Positions 35,981 through 47,559 of a stretch of DNA of 64,000 nt are shown piece by piece. The stretch is from Rhizophagus irregularis. Its lineage: Eukaryota > Glomeromycota > Glomeromycetes > Glomerales > Glomeraceae. The notes beneath the pieces are model-generated. The model was not told the DNA's origin and did not search any database. It saw only the letters and a list, made by a program, of their open reading frames with translations. Every line of letters begins with the position of its first letter. The stretch's first letter is position 1. Where the stretch lies: NCBI RefSeq assembly GCF_026210795.1, contig NC_089433.1, forward strand, positions 2,195,001-2,259,000, in the 5' to 3' direction. The position numbers and the translations under genes are program-made.

Positions 35981-36424
35981 TTATGAAATTTATCGTACCA
36001 GGTTATCCGTAATAAGTTGCTATGAAATCAGTGTTTTCTTATTAATATGAGAGAATATTATAAACTTTTTTTTGCTACTATCTATTTGATATTAGTTGAG
36101 CTTTGTATATAAAATTATTTCTTAATCACTATTTCCTTTTTATTTCATGACGTAAATGATATATATATTAAAATGATTTTTTATTTGAATAACTATTATA
36201 AGGAATATATATTATATCGAAAATATGATACAATCAATAATGTCAATAATGTTCTATAAATGTATTAAAAATAAAATCTTTACAAAAAAAATACCAAAAG
36301 AAAAGAAAAAAAAATGGTTTTTTTTTTCGAATCACTACAACTTTTTTCCCAAAAGTATATAAAGGAATAAGCACTGACTAATAAATTAAGTATATCAAAT
36401 GTGGTTTTTTTCAAATAAAAAAAT
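35981..36424. other. Convergent 3' intergenic space
   Basis: This 444 bp holds the 3' ends of ISU1 (plus) and the phospholipase C gene (minus). AT-rich; AATAAA-like words occur, but no single polyadenylation signal can be chosen. Confidence 0.4.
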
Positions 36425-39400
36425 TTATATGATGGGTTTTAGCGATAACCGAACGAACAAGGTTGTGAACAGATACTGTTCACCATTTGCATCATTAAGA
36501 GGAATATGGCGATAACCTATATATATATATATATACATTTAAGTTGTGAACTAAACAAATACAGAAGTAGATCCTAGAACTTTACCTTGTTGTAAGCTAG
36601 CTACCGGGATACAATAATAGCCAATAAATTCATTTAATCTTACATCTTCATCCCATACGGTAAATCTTTGAGTTTAGCAAAAATAAAAATTAATTTTAAT
36701 AATAATTTGTAAAATTTGTAATAGAATATAATATAATATTACCGTAAGAATACAAGTTCCAGGTATTCAAAATCGATGGTAAACGTCAAAGTTTCATTCC
36801 AAATTGGATTAAAACCATTATCAAGAACAGTTTTTGTTTTCTTTTTAATGACATCTGCGCCCGGCATCAATAATTCCACTTCAACGTAAGGATCAATAAT
36901 CTCTTTAAACAAATCTTTAGGCCCAGTAAGTTGTTGGGCAGATATAATCTATTTAAGTATTTCATAATTATAATTTGCTTATTATATGGAACAATAAATA
37001 AATAATATGTTTTTTTTTACCTCAACTTCCAGAGTATATTGTGTTAAAGGATTTGTGGTAGTTGTAAGTTCGAAATTACGCATATTTTCAGGCTTAAGAA
37101 CATATCCGCATCTACCATTAACGCTAAACATAGCTTGATTTATTTGCATACCGAGATCTGAATAAAAGTCCGTTAAAAAGTTTAATGATTATGAGATCTT
37201 GAATAATTCTAAAAGAAATAGCAACCAACCAAATGTCTGCCAATTCAAAGCAACCAGTTGACTTCCAACCATCCATTGATGTTGTGGTTCATAATTTGAA
37301 GAAGCTATACGATATCCTGATGGATAGATACGTGACAAATGTCGAGAATTATGTTGGATAAAAGACTGCTTATCTGTTTTGGTAAGTCGAGTTGCAACTC
37401 TCTCAGAAAATGAAGACATGTGGTAAAACTTAGAATTTCCTTTGTTAACTATTATTACAGCAAATTTTTTTTTTGATTAGTATTCTAGCGAAATAATGTA
37501 AATACAAAGTATTAAAAAATAAGTAATAACAATTCCTACGACTATTATCGAATCCTTTGAATTTGACAGCTGAACAATAAACTACTAAATCAGAGAGAGC
37601 TTTGGCAACTTTTGATTTGCCCTTTTTATGTTTTTTATCTGCGTTATCTTAAAAAGATTAGATAAATTAATAATTTAATCGAATGTTTTAATATAACACG
37701 ATTATATTACCTTTTGATTCAACATCTGATTCTGGATCTGTGGCAGATTCTGTGTCAGTAGCAGAATCAAAAAGATCTTCCGCTGTACCATGTGGAAGAT
37801 TTTTTCCCTATAAAAATCGAGATTTAGATTCCTTGAAAAAATTGAAAATATTTTAAAAAAAAAAGATTGGCTTTAACTTACCTTTAATAAAATTTTATAC
37901 ATCAAACTATCGGGGCTGGGCAGTTCTGATTCATCGTCCGAAAAAAATTTGGTAACAAGATGCTCGCCTAAAATCTCAGATAAAATTTTCGCCATGTGTT
38001 CTTGTTGTTCGATAGAGCAATGAACTTCAAGTGATAAAATTAACGGGTAAGGACTTGCTTTAAACGCATAAGTACGAATAGCAGAAATGGCATCTTGAAA
38101 TAAAATTTTCGAAGTCCTGTTTTTAGAAAAAAATTTTAATCTTCGTTATATATGAAAGGAAATTTATAATGGACATTTTATAACGAACCAAGTATGACCA
38201 TGTGTAACTATAGGTCCATCAGGCCCATCCCAACAATCGACTATTATTTTGAAATAGTAAAATTTTAATTAAAGAAGGATATTATAAAATTTTTATAGAT
38301 AGTAATAACTAATTGAACATACTTTCAACACATCGACACCCTCGTTGTAAAACACGGATATAACCTTCTATGGAAGATTCTCCTGTCAATTGATGACCGA
38401 GAAGATACCTAATTTAAAAATAATTTAGTTTAATTGGTCAAAAATGGTTAAATACACAGTCGATAAATATACTAACATACGTATTATGAGAAGAATCGAT
38501 AAAGTAATGACATAAAGGATGAGTCATATCCTGATAGAGTTTGGCATGATCTGAAGCAAAAACAGAATTATCGCTAGACATCAAAAAGCTATTAAATCCT
38601 TCCAAGCTCATTTCATTAAGGTCTTTATCACAGAATTTATAATAAAGGTTATCATAATCTTCCTTTAAATTACACTGTACAGAACTAAAATGGTAAGTCC
38701 AAAGCATCATTCATTTGTAGTTAAAGTAATTGTTCACATACCTTTTGTACAATCAATAGAAAATCTTTGAATTCTTGCAGAGTCAAGATATCTTTTTTAG
38801 TTTTTGCAAGAGACTCAAAAAGGTTATCTAATTCTGGTCGCTTCTTAATTATCTTTACAAATCGTTGAAAGTCGGTGAAATCAAGCCACCCATTATTTTG
38901 TGTATCGGCTTCCTATTAGATCAAAATCATTACGAATTTAATAAATATTATAAAAAGATGTACACGAAATATATATATATATGTGCATGTATTACTAACA
39001 CCGAATTTTGCTTTTAAAGATTGCCTTGACATATTTATGTTCAGTTGACGACATAATCTAGAAACTTCATCAAATACTAATTTTGAATCCCCATCTTTAT
39101 TAGCTTGTTTCCAATGCTGTTTCAGCCAAATGGACTGTCTTTTCCTTAAATGTCCTAATCCTCCTATCATATCTTTTCTATGTAGATATAATCTTTGCAG
39201 ATTATCTACCCATTTATTGAATAAATCAGCAGTCTCAGCAAGAAGATGAAGTGATTTATATTTTCCTGCTTCAACATAAATTATTGTAAACCATCGATCT
39301 TCAAATTCTTTGCCGATCTTTGCATGAATACGAATATTACGGATCGCCTCCCCAATTCGAAGTTCCTTGATATTTTCAATATTGACTATAAAAAGATGAT

Positions 39401-40571
39401 CTTATATAAGTAATTATGCAATTTAAAGTCTAATCAATATCAAGATGAAAATCGAAATACCTTTTCCAGATTTTTTCGAATCCCATAATATGCGACCTTG
39501 ATCAACGTCAATTCTAAATGTTCGTCGCTGCTTCTTTTTTGCTGATACTTTATAAAGTATGGTACCCCGCGCGATACATGGATCTACTAAGATATCATCA
39601 GGGGAATGAAACTCAACAGGCGAAGAAGAAACAGGTATACTTCTAGAAAGGATATGCGGTTTGATCTTATTTATCTCTTTTTTGGCAGGTTCATTATCAA
39701 TTGAAGTAATTATCTTGGTGCTAGTTATCTGAAGAGCATTATTATTAAATGTAGTATTAATGTTTGTAGACAGACTAGTGTTAACTTTACTACTATTTTT
39801 AACTTTTTCATCGGAAATTACTACGGACTTTCTATTCGAATCAGATGTAGTATTTTGTATAGATGAATTTCGATCATCTAACTCGCGATATGATGATTTA
39901 TCTAATGGGAAAGTATAAGCATGGTGTAGAGTTGAAGCGGAAGAGATCAACGGCTGTGTATTCATTGAAAAATCAATATCCGAATGGGATCTCGTTAAAT
40001 GTTGTGAATCCACAAAAGAATTTATTGTATCTTTACTTTGGATCATATCAGATGATGATGTATCAGCTGTCTTAGCAAAGTGATTAAAATTATTGATGGA
40101 GAGGTAGGTAAGGTTGAAAGAATCATCAGCATCTCCAGTTTCTGAATTGATAATTTTCGCTTTATTTTTCATCAAGTTGGTTACTTGACTAATATTTGAA
40201 ACAACTTCATTATCTACCCTATTATTTTGACCAATAGTATGTGAAAAATTACTTCTCAATGAAGGTTCTTTACTTCCGCTTACGTTTGAATCTATTCTCG
40301 CGTCTGCGTGGTGAAAATTATTCTCAAACGCGTCAAGTTTAACAGATTGGCTAATAGATTTATCTCTAACTAGCGACTTGTTAGATTGCTCCATTTTGTG
40401 TAAATGTTCCAAAGTGTCCTTTTCCGGTTTAAAAGAAATTTCAGGTGTCTCCAAGTCTTGTTTACCGCCGGGAAAATCTGATTTTATATTAATAACTTTG
40501 TTATTAGACTTTTGTTTTTTTGAACACTTTTTCCGTAAGACCGAAACGGCCAACACGGCACAAGCAAACAT
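36425..40571 (-). CDS. PLC1: Phosphoinositide-specific phospholipase C (14 exons, 1054 aa)
   Basis: Minus-strand exons: 40571-39461, 39385-39000, 38912-38742, 38674-38481, 38408-38323, 38240-38189, 38116-37882, 37807-37711, 37647-37540, 37439-37230, 37157-37021, 36948-36743, 36665-36586 and 36516-36425. It hydrolyses PIP2 to inositol trisphosphate and diacylglycerol. Domain order: a Ser/Asn-rich N-terminal region (1-330), a PH domain (about 335-450), EF-hands ([12 protein letters not shown] about 470), the X barrel half (about 600-745), an acidic linker ([11 protein letters not shown]), the Y half (about 790-900) and C2 (about 930-1050). Catalytic residues are in place: His619-Asn620 (SSHNT), Glu649 and Asp651 (CVEIDCWDG), His663 (VTHGHT) and Glu697 (LSLEVH). 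The EF loop starts with Asn instead of Asp. The N-terminus ([14 protein letters not shown]) is hydrophobic, a possible membrane anchor. Exon 2/3 and exon 9/10 junctions were chosen by frame. Confidence 0.93.
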
Positions 40572-42360
40572 GTTTCAAATGGGAAATATTGTGCATGAAT
40601 GAAAAAAATGGTAAGTAATATATTCAAAACTCGATCGGCTTGAAATAAGGTAAATGTTAAAAATTAACAGAATATGTGAAGAACTTGTTGATAAAATCAA
40701 ATCTGTGGCTATGTAATGAAAATACCGGCGATTTACCCGTTGAAACACCCATAGGTTTTGCACGAACAAAATTAACATTAACACCTACCGTAAACAAATA
40801 ATTGCACAATTTAAGTGTATCGAACCGATACAAAAAAGAGGAGAAATGAAAAACATTGAGGTATAAAATAATCAATGGTTAATAAAATAAAAATAATTAA
40901 TTGTTACTCAAAAAAATGCCATCCGTTGGGAAAATTATATATTTAGTCCACAAAGAGCTTTAGTGTTACGTGATGTTGTGTTGAGTTACAATCTCTATAT
41001 ATGACAGATAATCTGTCCTAAAGAAGAACCAGTTTCAAAATTTTTGATTATTGAGAATTATTAAAAAGGGTAATGTATCATATATAAAATAACTTATAAT
41101 TGTATGATTGTATTACAAAAAATTAATTTATGAAATGTGATAGTAAAAACATAAAAAAGACAATGTATTTATTTCTATTACTTTCCAAACGGGTTATTAT
41201 GAAAGGCAGTTCGGAGTTACTGACGATCAAATCATTGTATTTGATTCGTACAAGTTATTCAATTTAGTCTAGCGAGTTTAACTGGTAATTATTAAGATCG
41301 GCCATCAGAGTGCATGGCAAATTAAAAAAATATTTGGACGTTAAATAAAGGATAATCTGGGTATATATATAAAAAATAAGGTAAATAACCTTCGGCGCAT
41401 GAATAACTGCGGGTAAAATTTACCATTTTAATTCTTATTAAACCGGAAATTTTTTAAAAAAAAAAATTCCGATAATCGACTGAATAGTTAAACCTTTATT
41501 TATTAAAATAACAGAAATTTTACGCAGTAAAATTAGAAAAAGTGTGGAAATGGAAAATTTTGAAGCTCTGAAATATCACCCTCTTCGTTAGTCCGTTTTT
41601 TTTTGTTTTGATTGGATCTGAATCTGATAAAAATGAATAGAGACTTTCTAAAAACTTTTAATAATATATAAAAATAATTGAGAGAAAAAAAAGATTGTTA
41701 TCTCACATTAAAATTTGATGACTCAACATAATTTTAAAATTGTCTTACCTAATTCATTTAATGAAATAATTAAATGTATATTTGTTTCTTGCTGATAGAG
41801 CATCTATATAAAAAACAATTCATTAATTTGGAATTTGTTGGTTATGGGAGATTTTTGAATTTAAAAGTCTGCTAGTATAAACTTCTCAGATATATTTCAT
41901 TCCTTTCTGATTTATAAGTTCATTATCAGATACTCTATCATGATACTATTTTTTATTATTTGATATAATTCTAAAGCAGTCTTTCTATCTCCTGCTTTAG
42001 CCATTCAACAACTAATGAGAAATATCGTTATAAAGAATTTCTTCTAATAAAAATTCATTTTGCATATTGATATCTACGCAAAACTTTTAGAAGTCCAGTT
42101 AATAAATCGTAAATCTTGAATATATATTATTAAATTGTTAAAAAATTTCTTAAATATTCAGGTATGCAATATTTTAAAGCCTTAATATTATCCCAATACC
42201 GGATCTTAAGTCATTCCAATAAATAATGAAGATTAAATCTAATACAAATTATTAAAAGGGAAATTAATTACAAATAAAAATTGGATTAATATAGAGTAAA
42301 TTATTTTAATTACCTCATTTAAAAAATTTATACTTATATTAAGTATTATTTAACTTCTTT
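40572..42360. other. AT-rich region with protein-like debris
   Basis: Mostly featureless. On the minus strand near 41930-42005 a short frame reads MAKAGDRKTALELYQIIKNS, which resembles repeat regions attached to expanded fungal kinases, but it has no partner exons. Confidence 0.35.
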
Positions 42361-42665
42361 AATAACATTCTGTACCATCTTCGATTTTTAATATAATATA
42401 CCCTTCAGGTAAATCGGCTGAATAAATTTCACCAAACACCACTTTTGATAATAGAAGTAACATTTTTAAAAATTCCAAAAGGTATCCACTCTATTATGTT
42501 GTCATTTTTTTGTATTAAATTATCAATATTTTCATTTTCACTAGTCCAAATTTTAATTTTTCCATAAATCTTTTAACATTATAGGGTTGACATCAATACC
42601 CTCCTGCGCATGGTTCATTTCATTCTCCATATATCTCATATGAATTTCTTTTTCTAAACCCATAA
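42360..42665 (-). pseudogene. Decayed protein-kinase fragment (N-lobe)
   Basis: Minus-strand frames read WTSENENIDNLIQKND, IIEWIPFGIFKNVTSIIKSG, then, after a one-base frame change, FGEIYSADLPEGYIILKIED. The order (WTS-N-x-x-IDNLIQ, EWIP-x-x-F, then a glycine-rich loop ending FG-x-x-Y) matches the N-terminus of the large tyrosine-kinase-like family expanded in Glomeromycotina genomes. The fragment stops before any catalytic loop (no HRD or DFG), so it cannot be an active kinase. Confidence 0.7.
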
Positions 42666-42839
42666 AAATTACTTCTTTGCTGTCTGTTCCGATTTAACTG
42701 AGGAAATTGTTACATGAGACAAAATAAAAAATAGGGTAAGCTATTTGAAATTATACCATGGTTATACACTAACTGCTAATACCAGTAAAAAAATTTTAAT
42801 TCCTTTTTATCAAATCAATGTGCACAAGTATAAATTATA

Positions 42840-42972
42840 AATTTTGAATTTTCTACACGTGAAATATAACCAATCAAATATCCCTCATTATAACGAATAA
42901 GCCAATTAAATTTTTTAAATTCTTCGCTAATCATGTAACGAATTTGAGGAGGGTTCGTTGTATCAAAAGCTG
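42840..42972 (-). mobile_element. Diverged copy of the pogo-like MITE
   Basis: The reverse complement reads ATACAACGAACCCTCC, then TTAGCGAAGAATTTAAAAAA and TTATAATGAGGGATATTTGA. It aligns block by block with the interior of the MITE at 27084-27259. The terminal CAG-like end survives near 42972. A 79-aa open frame here (42815-43054) is explained by this repeat. Confidence 0.65.
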
Positions 42973-43683
42973 AAAATTGTCTAATTATTAAAATACTATG
43001 GTGATTTTTACATATTTTAGAAAATAAAAAACTAATTTTTTTTATTATTTTCACTTACTTCCCAGTTCCCATCTATATATACATATATTTTTTTTTTATA
43101 TAATTTTTTACTTTATATAAGCTTGTATATAATATCTATATCCATTAAAATTAAATATAGCTTTTAAACTTTATTATTATTTTATTACTCAAAATAATTA
43201 ATAAATATTTCCAATAAATCAATGGCTTAATACAATGCAATAATAATTTTATTATAAATTATTGAAAATTGCTAAATATCACCAGTAGTAACTATTACCA
43301 GTCTAAAAAATTTTAATTTATATTTTTATATATAATTTTATAAGAGAAAAAAGATTTTCTAAGTTTAAAAATGCAATATTTTGACTAAAATACTGATTTA
43401 AGCAACACATTTTTTTTAACTTTATTATATAAAAATAAGGTTTTCTTATATTAAAAAGGTTGTTATTTAAGCATTTTTTAAGAAAAACATAAAAATTTGA
43501 TTTTGTAAGTAAATTACTTAAAAAAAAATTCTTTTTATTAAAAATTTTCAAATTTTAATGTATTTAGAATAATCTAATAGTAATTATTTTACATATTTGT
43601 TATTTAAATTATCTAAATTTTTAATAAATAAATTTAATTCTAACTGAAATTATTAATTTTAATTAGAATTAAATGATAACAAT

Positions 43684-43852
43684 TAGGGTACTGCCAGATA
43701 TTACTTAATATTTTAGGAGGAGGAAAGGTAACTAAAGATCTTAGATTACATATAATATTATATAAGGAATTATATATATAACATATTTTACCTAGGGGGG
43801 TAAACTCTTATACTAAAGTGATATTAGGTAATATCTGACAGTGCTCTTATCA
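43684..43852. mobile_element. MITE, family with AGGGTACTG-type ends (copy 1)
   Basis: A roughly 169-bp element with inverted ends: left AGGGTACTGCCAGATATTAC, right (reverse-complemented) AGAGCACTGTCAGATATTAC. The interior has G-rich words (TTTTAGGAGGAGG, CCTAGGGGGG). No coding capacity. Confidence 0.75.
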
Positions 43853-44327
43853 GTAGTAATAATTATTATTAGTAAACTTTAGCAATATCTTAAATTATTT
43901 ATATTATAAAATTATATATAAAAAGATATACACTTTTGCAATTTGATATATTTATATAAATAAAATCAATAAACTAATTTTTTTATCATTTTATTAGTTG
44001 TATAAAGCAGCTACTGAAAGAAATAAATTAAAAGATGTATTTGTTATATTTATAGATTTATATAAAACTGATTAATTAGTATTTATAAATGAATTTTTTA
44101 AAGATAAGTATACAACAATATCAAATACATTTGTATAGTTATTTTAAAGTAAAAATATAATTGCTATAGGACTGCTATAGATATTATAAAAGTAATTATA
44201 TAAAATAAAGATTTAAGAATTTGTTATTTTGCAAGTAGTAACTATATTATTTTATAAATTTTACTATGTTTAACATTTATATCTTTTATTATTATTATTA
44301 TTATATCCAAAAAGAATAGTGCTTCTT

Positions 44328-44492
44328 AGGGTAGTGATATTTATTACATAATATTTTAGGGGGTGGGAGGGTATTTGAAGATTATATAACATATAAGTGT
44401 AATGTAAGATTTTTCATATTATATGGGGGTGGGTGGATATAAGCTTATAGTGAATGAATATTACGTAATAAATGTCATCGCCCTTATTAAAC
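44328..44492. mobile_element. MITE, related family (copy 2)
   Basis: A roughly 165-bp element: left end AGGGTAGTGATATTTATTAC, right end reverse-complemented AGGGCGATGACATTTATTAC. It also has G-rich blocks (TTTTAGGGGGTGGGAGGG, ATATGGGGGTGGG). Size, end sequence and interior layout match the element at 43684. Confidence 0.75.
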
Positions 44493-44759
44493 CATATAAA
44501 AAATCATTTAAAAAAAAAAAAATATTGCTTCTTTTTTTTTTTTTTTAAAACTTTATTATAGATGCGATCATGTCATATTATAATCGTCTTACTTACATAT
44601 ATAAACTTACAAAATATAAGATAAACAAATACGTATAAGAATTAAACATTATGAAACAAGACTACTTTTCATAAAGAACAAGTCGACACGTATTTCAAAC
44701 GATCACATCATTGTTAAAAACCATGATGCGACCTTAAATTCAAAGGCGACTGTCATGAT

Positions 44760-45240
44760 CTACCTAAAAATTTGCCCAATGACCACCACGATGGAATGCC
44801 AAATCATTCCATTTATTCCAATTACTTTCTAACATATTACAGCCAAGTCAACATTTTTAACACCCACTTCAGTGCGTTTACTATGTGACTTAGCTTTTTT
44901 ATCTTTAACGCTAATACCGCATCACTTTTCTTCCTTTATTTGTAACTCGTTCCTTGGTTCCCAAATAAGCACTTTGAATTCTAATAAAACTCTCCCAGTT
45001 ATTTGTTTCAGTACCTTATACAACAATTTTTCTTCAGTTATTTTATAGCACCTTAATAATTCTATTAACTGACAACTAACTTGATTTTTCATTAAAAATG
45101 TAAAATCATATAAGTGTCCAATATCCCACATACCAAGCTCATTAATTTTAACTTTTAATTCTTGTATATCTATATCATCTCTTGAATACTCCTGTATAAT
45201 TGTAGCTAAAAAATTTTTTAATCGTTTACACGTTATAAAT
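44760..45240 (-). pseudogene. Decayed ORF of unknown repeat family
   Basis: A minus-strand reading frame of about 160 codons is interrupted by at least two stops (near 44920 and 44830). Stretches include ELKVKINELGMWDIGHLYDF, GRVLLEFKVLIWEPRNE and a Trp-rich end (SNWNKWNDLAFHRGGHWANF). I do not recognise a domain. The composition and stops suggest an old mobile-element or multigene-family ORF. Confidence 0.4.
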
Positions 45241-45981
45241 AACGTGCATATATGATTCTTTCTTTATTAAAAAAGCTGTATGTACATACTATCGAATACA
45301 GAATGATAAAATAATGCTTCTTATTTAAAGGAAAATCACAAAAATCAGACTTATGCTAAATAAATTGCATCTTATTTATTAGCAAATATACTCTATGAAT
45401 TATAACATTTATGTTTAAATATTATATTTAATAAATATAACTATTATATATAAATAAATTCTTTTCTAAATAAAAATAGTATTTTAGTTCTTAATAATAT
45501 TAAAATATATTATAATCAAAAACTTCTCAATTATTTAAACATTTTTAAAGTAAAAGTTAGAATTTTTACCACTAATTAAAACGGTCTATTTTGCAATTAT
45601 ACAATTATAAGTATATATTATCACATTGTTTTTGTACAAGTTTATTATTTTTGAATTTTTTTTTTGTAGTTTCGTGTTTTTTCAGGTTTTTTTTTAAATA
45701 TCATCTGTATGTGACGATCACATATCTTTTATTTTATAACACTTACCTATTATTGTATTAATGATATTAATGATAATCATATGATCTCTTAATTAACCAT
45801 ATGATGATCATTTTCATATGAGTTAATATACGTATTTGGTTTAATAATTTTGATGATAATCATGGCTTAGCTAAATATGAATTAACCACGTTATATTTAT
45901 GCAAAAATGCGGAGTTAAAAACATTTTTTTCCCATCGCTATTTTTTTATTGTTAAAATTTTTATTTTGGTTTCTAATTATA

Positions 45982-46641
45982 GCTGAAGAACAAGAATAAG
46001 TGCAAGAGCGAAAAGCGAAAGCAAGAGGATAACTTTGATACTTTTCCATGTGATTCCTTTTTAGAAGAATCAATTATTGATTATGATGATGAGGATTATG
46101 AGAAAAGTGACAGTGAAATAGTAGCAGAAATGGCTGAAATTCAAATTACTGAAACTGAAACTGAAATTTCTAACACTAGTTCCAAAGAATTGAGGAGTGC
46201 TCGAGTTTGGAAGCATTTTGAAAAACAGACAATTGAAGAGGAAAATGAAACAACTGAAACTTTTATTTTATGTAAAATTTGTGAAGGCCATTTCTCCGCA
46301 AAAAATTCTACCACAACTCTTGAACGTCATTTAAAATCAAAACATCCTAATGTATATAATAACTTAGAACAAGAAGAAACTAGGACAATACCTTGGACAG
46401 CTGAAACACATAAAGAGAAACATAAGCTTTTTGTCAATTGGATTATTACTGACCAACAACCATTTACAATTGTTGAGAATCAGAATTTTAAAAAATTTAT
46501 AGCATCTATTCAACCAAGGCATAAAATACCATCTCGACATACATTAAAAGATATGATAATGAATAAGTTCAAAAATGCACAGATTCAAATAAATAACTAC
46601 CTTCAACTCTCAACCTCTAAGATTTCATTAACAATGGACAT
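45982..46641 (+). pseudogene. hAT transposase, N-terminal part (BED zinc finger)
   Basis: An open frame runs from a likely acceptor (TTATAG at 45981) through ATG 46130 to the insertion at 46642. The BED-type finger is clear: FILCKICEGHF (Cys-x2-Cys), then LERHLKSKHP (His-x4-His), about residues 45-75 from the ATG. The frame then runs into SKISLTMD, the first acidic motif of hAT transposases, and is cut within the next codon. The matching C-terminal part resumes at 50500. Upstream coding before the ATG (KSEKRKQEDNFDTF) suggests that an earlier exon exists. Confidence 0.85.
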
Positions 46642-46790
46642 TATCACGAAGTTAAACTAAGCATTTACCAACCATTTATTAAATGCTTTAAGAATATTTA
46701 ATTTAAGTGCTTATTAAACAAGTTTCAACGCAGCTTGTATTCGATAAGCATTATTTTTTTATTGCTAATTGATTAATAGAAATTAATATA

Positions 46791-47268
46791 CAGTCAGACC
46801 CCCATACAGTCACACCCTATACAGTCATACCTCTTTATAAGAACTCGATTTTGAGAAACGGTTTTAAATACTATCAAATTACCCCTTTATAATCACAATT
46901 TGACTATAATCACTATCACCGCATAATCCCAAACGGATATATCATTTCTATTAGTGATTAGACCTCTATTAGTCACATCATAATTTCGGCCAAAAAGCAA
47001 TTTCGCCCAGAATTACGAAACATATAATTTTTTCTTTCCTTTTTAGGAATTAATGTTACACGACATTCCAACACAAAATCGGCAAAAAAAAATTTTGTGG
47101 AACGGCTATCACCAAAAAAGGAAATATCCGTAGTGATCACATAATTTTATAAATTATAATTTACTAATTTCGGCCAAAATTAAGATATAGTACCTGTATA
47201 TAAGCACACCCCTATACAATCACTGATTTTATGGGAACCAATTAGGTGACTATATGGGGGTCTGACTG
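46791..47268. mobile_element. pogo-like MITE nested in the insertion
   Basis: A 478-bp element with inverted ends beginning CAGTCAGACCCCCATA on both sides and TA flanks (46789-46790, 47269-47270). The interior has two more CAGTCA-type words close to the left end. No transposase. Confidence 0.85.
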
Positions 47269-47559
47269 TAATTAAATTACTTAAATTAATTATATAATAA
47301 ACACCATTTTAGTATTGATATTTTATTACGGCATAATTTATATTTTATTATTATATTTTATACATTTTTCTATTATATTACATATAATATATAGTATCTT
47401 TATATTATGACTAATTTACTTTTTCAGACCTTACTACTATTTAAATTAGAAATTTGCGAAATTCCATATATAATAGGATATTATATTCAGTAACAGCCAA
47501 AAAGAAACAAAATTAAATAATGCATTCTCTGGTTGTAGCAGAAAGTGCGGTATAAAAAA

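Noticed and set aside
39863-40602. Plus-strand frames of 70-74 codons
   Set aside because: Antisense shadows of the large first exon of the phospholipase C gene.
42815-43054. 79-codon minus-strand frame
   Set aside because: Its bases match the interior of the pogo-like MITE.
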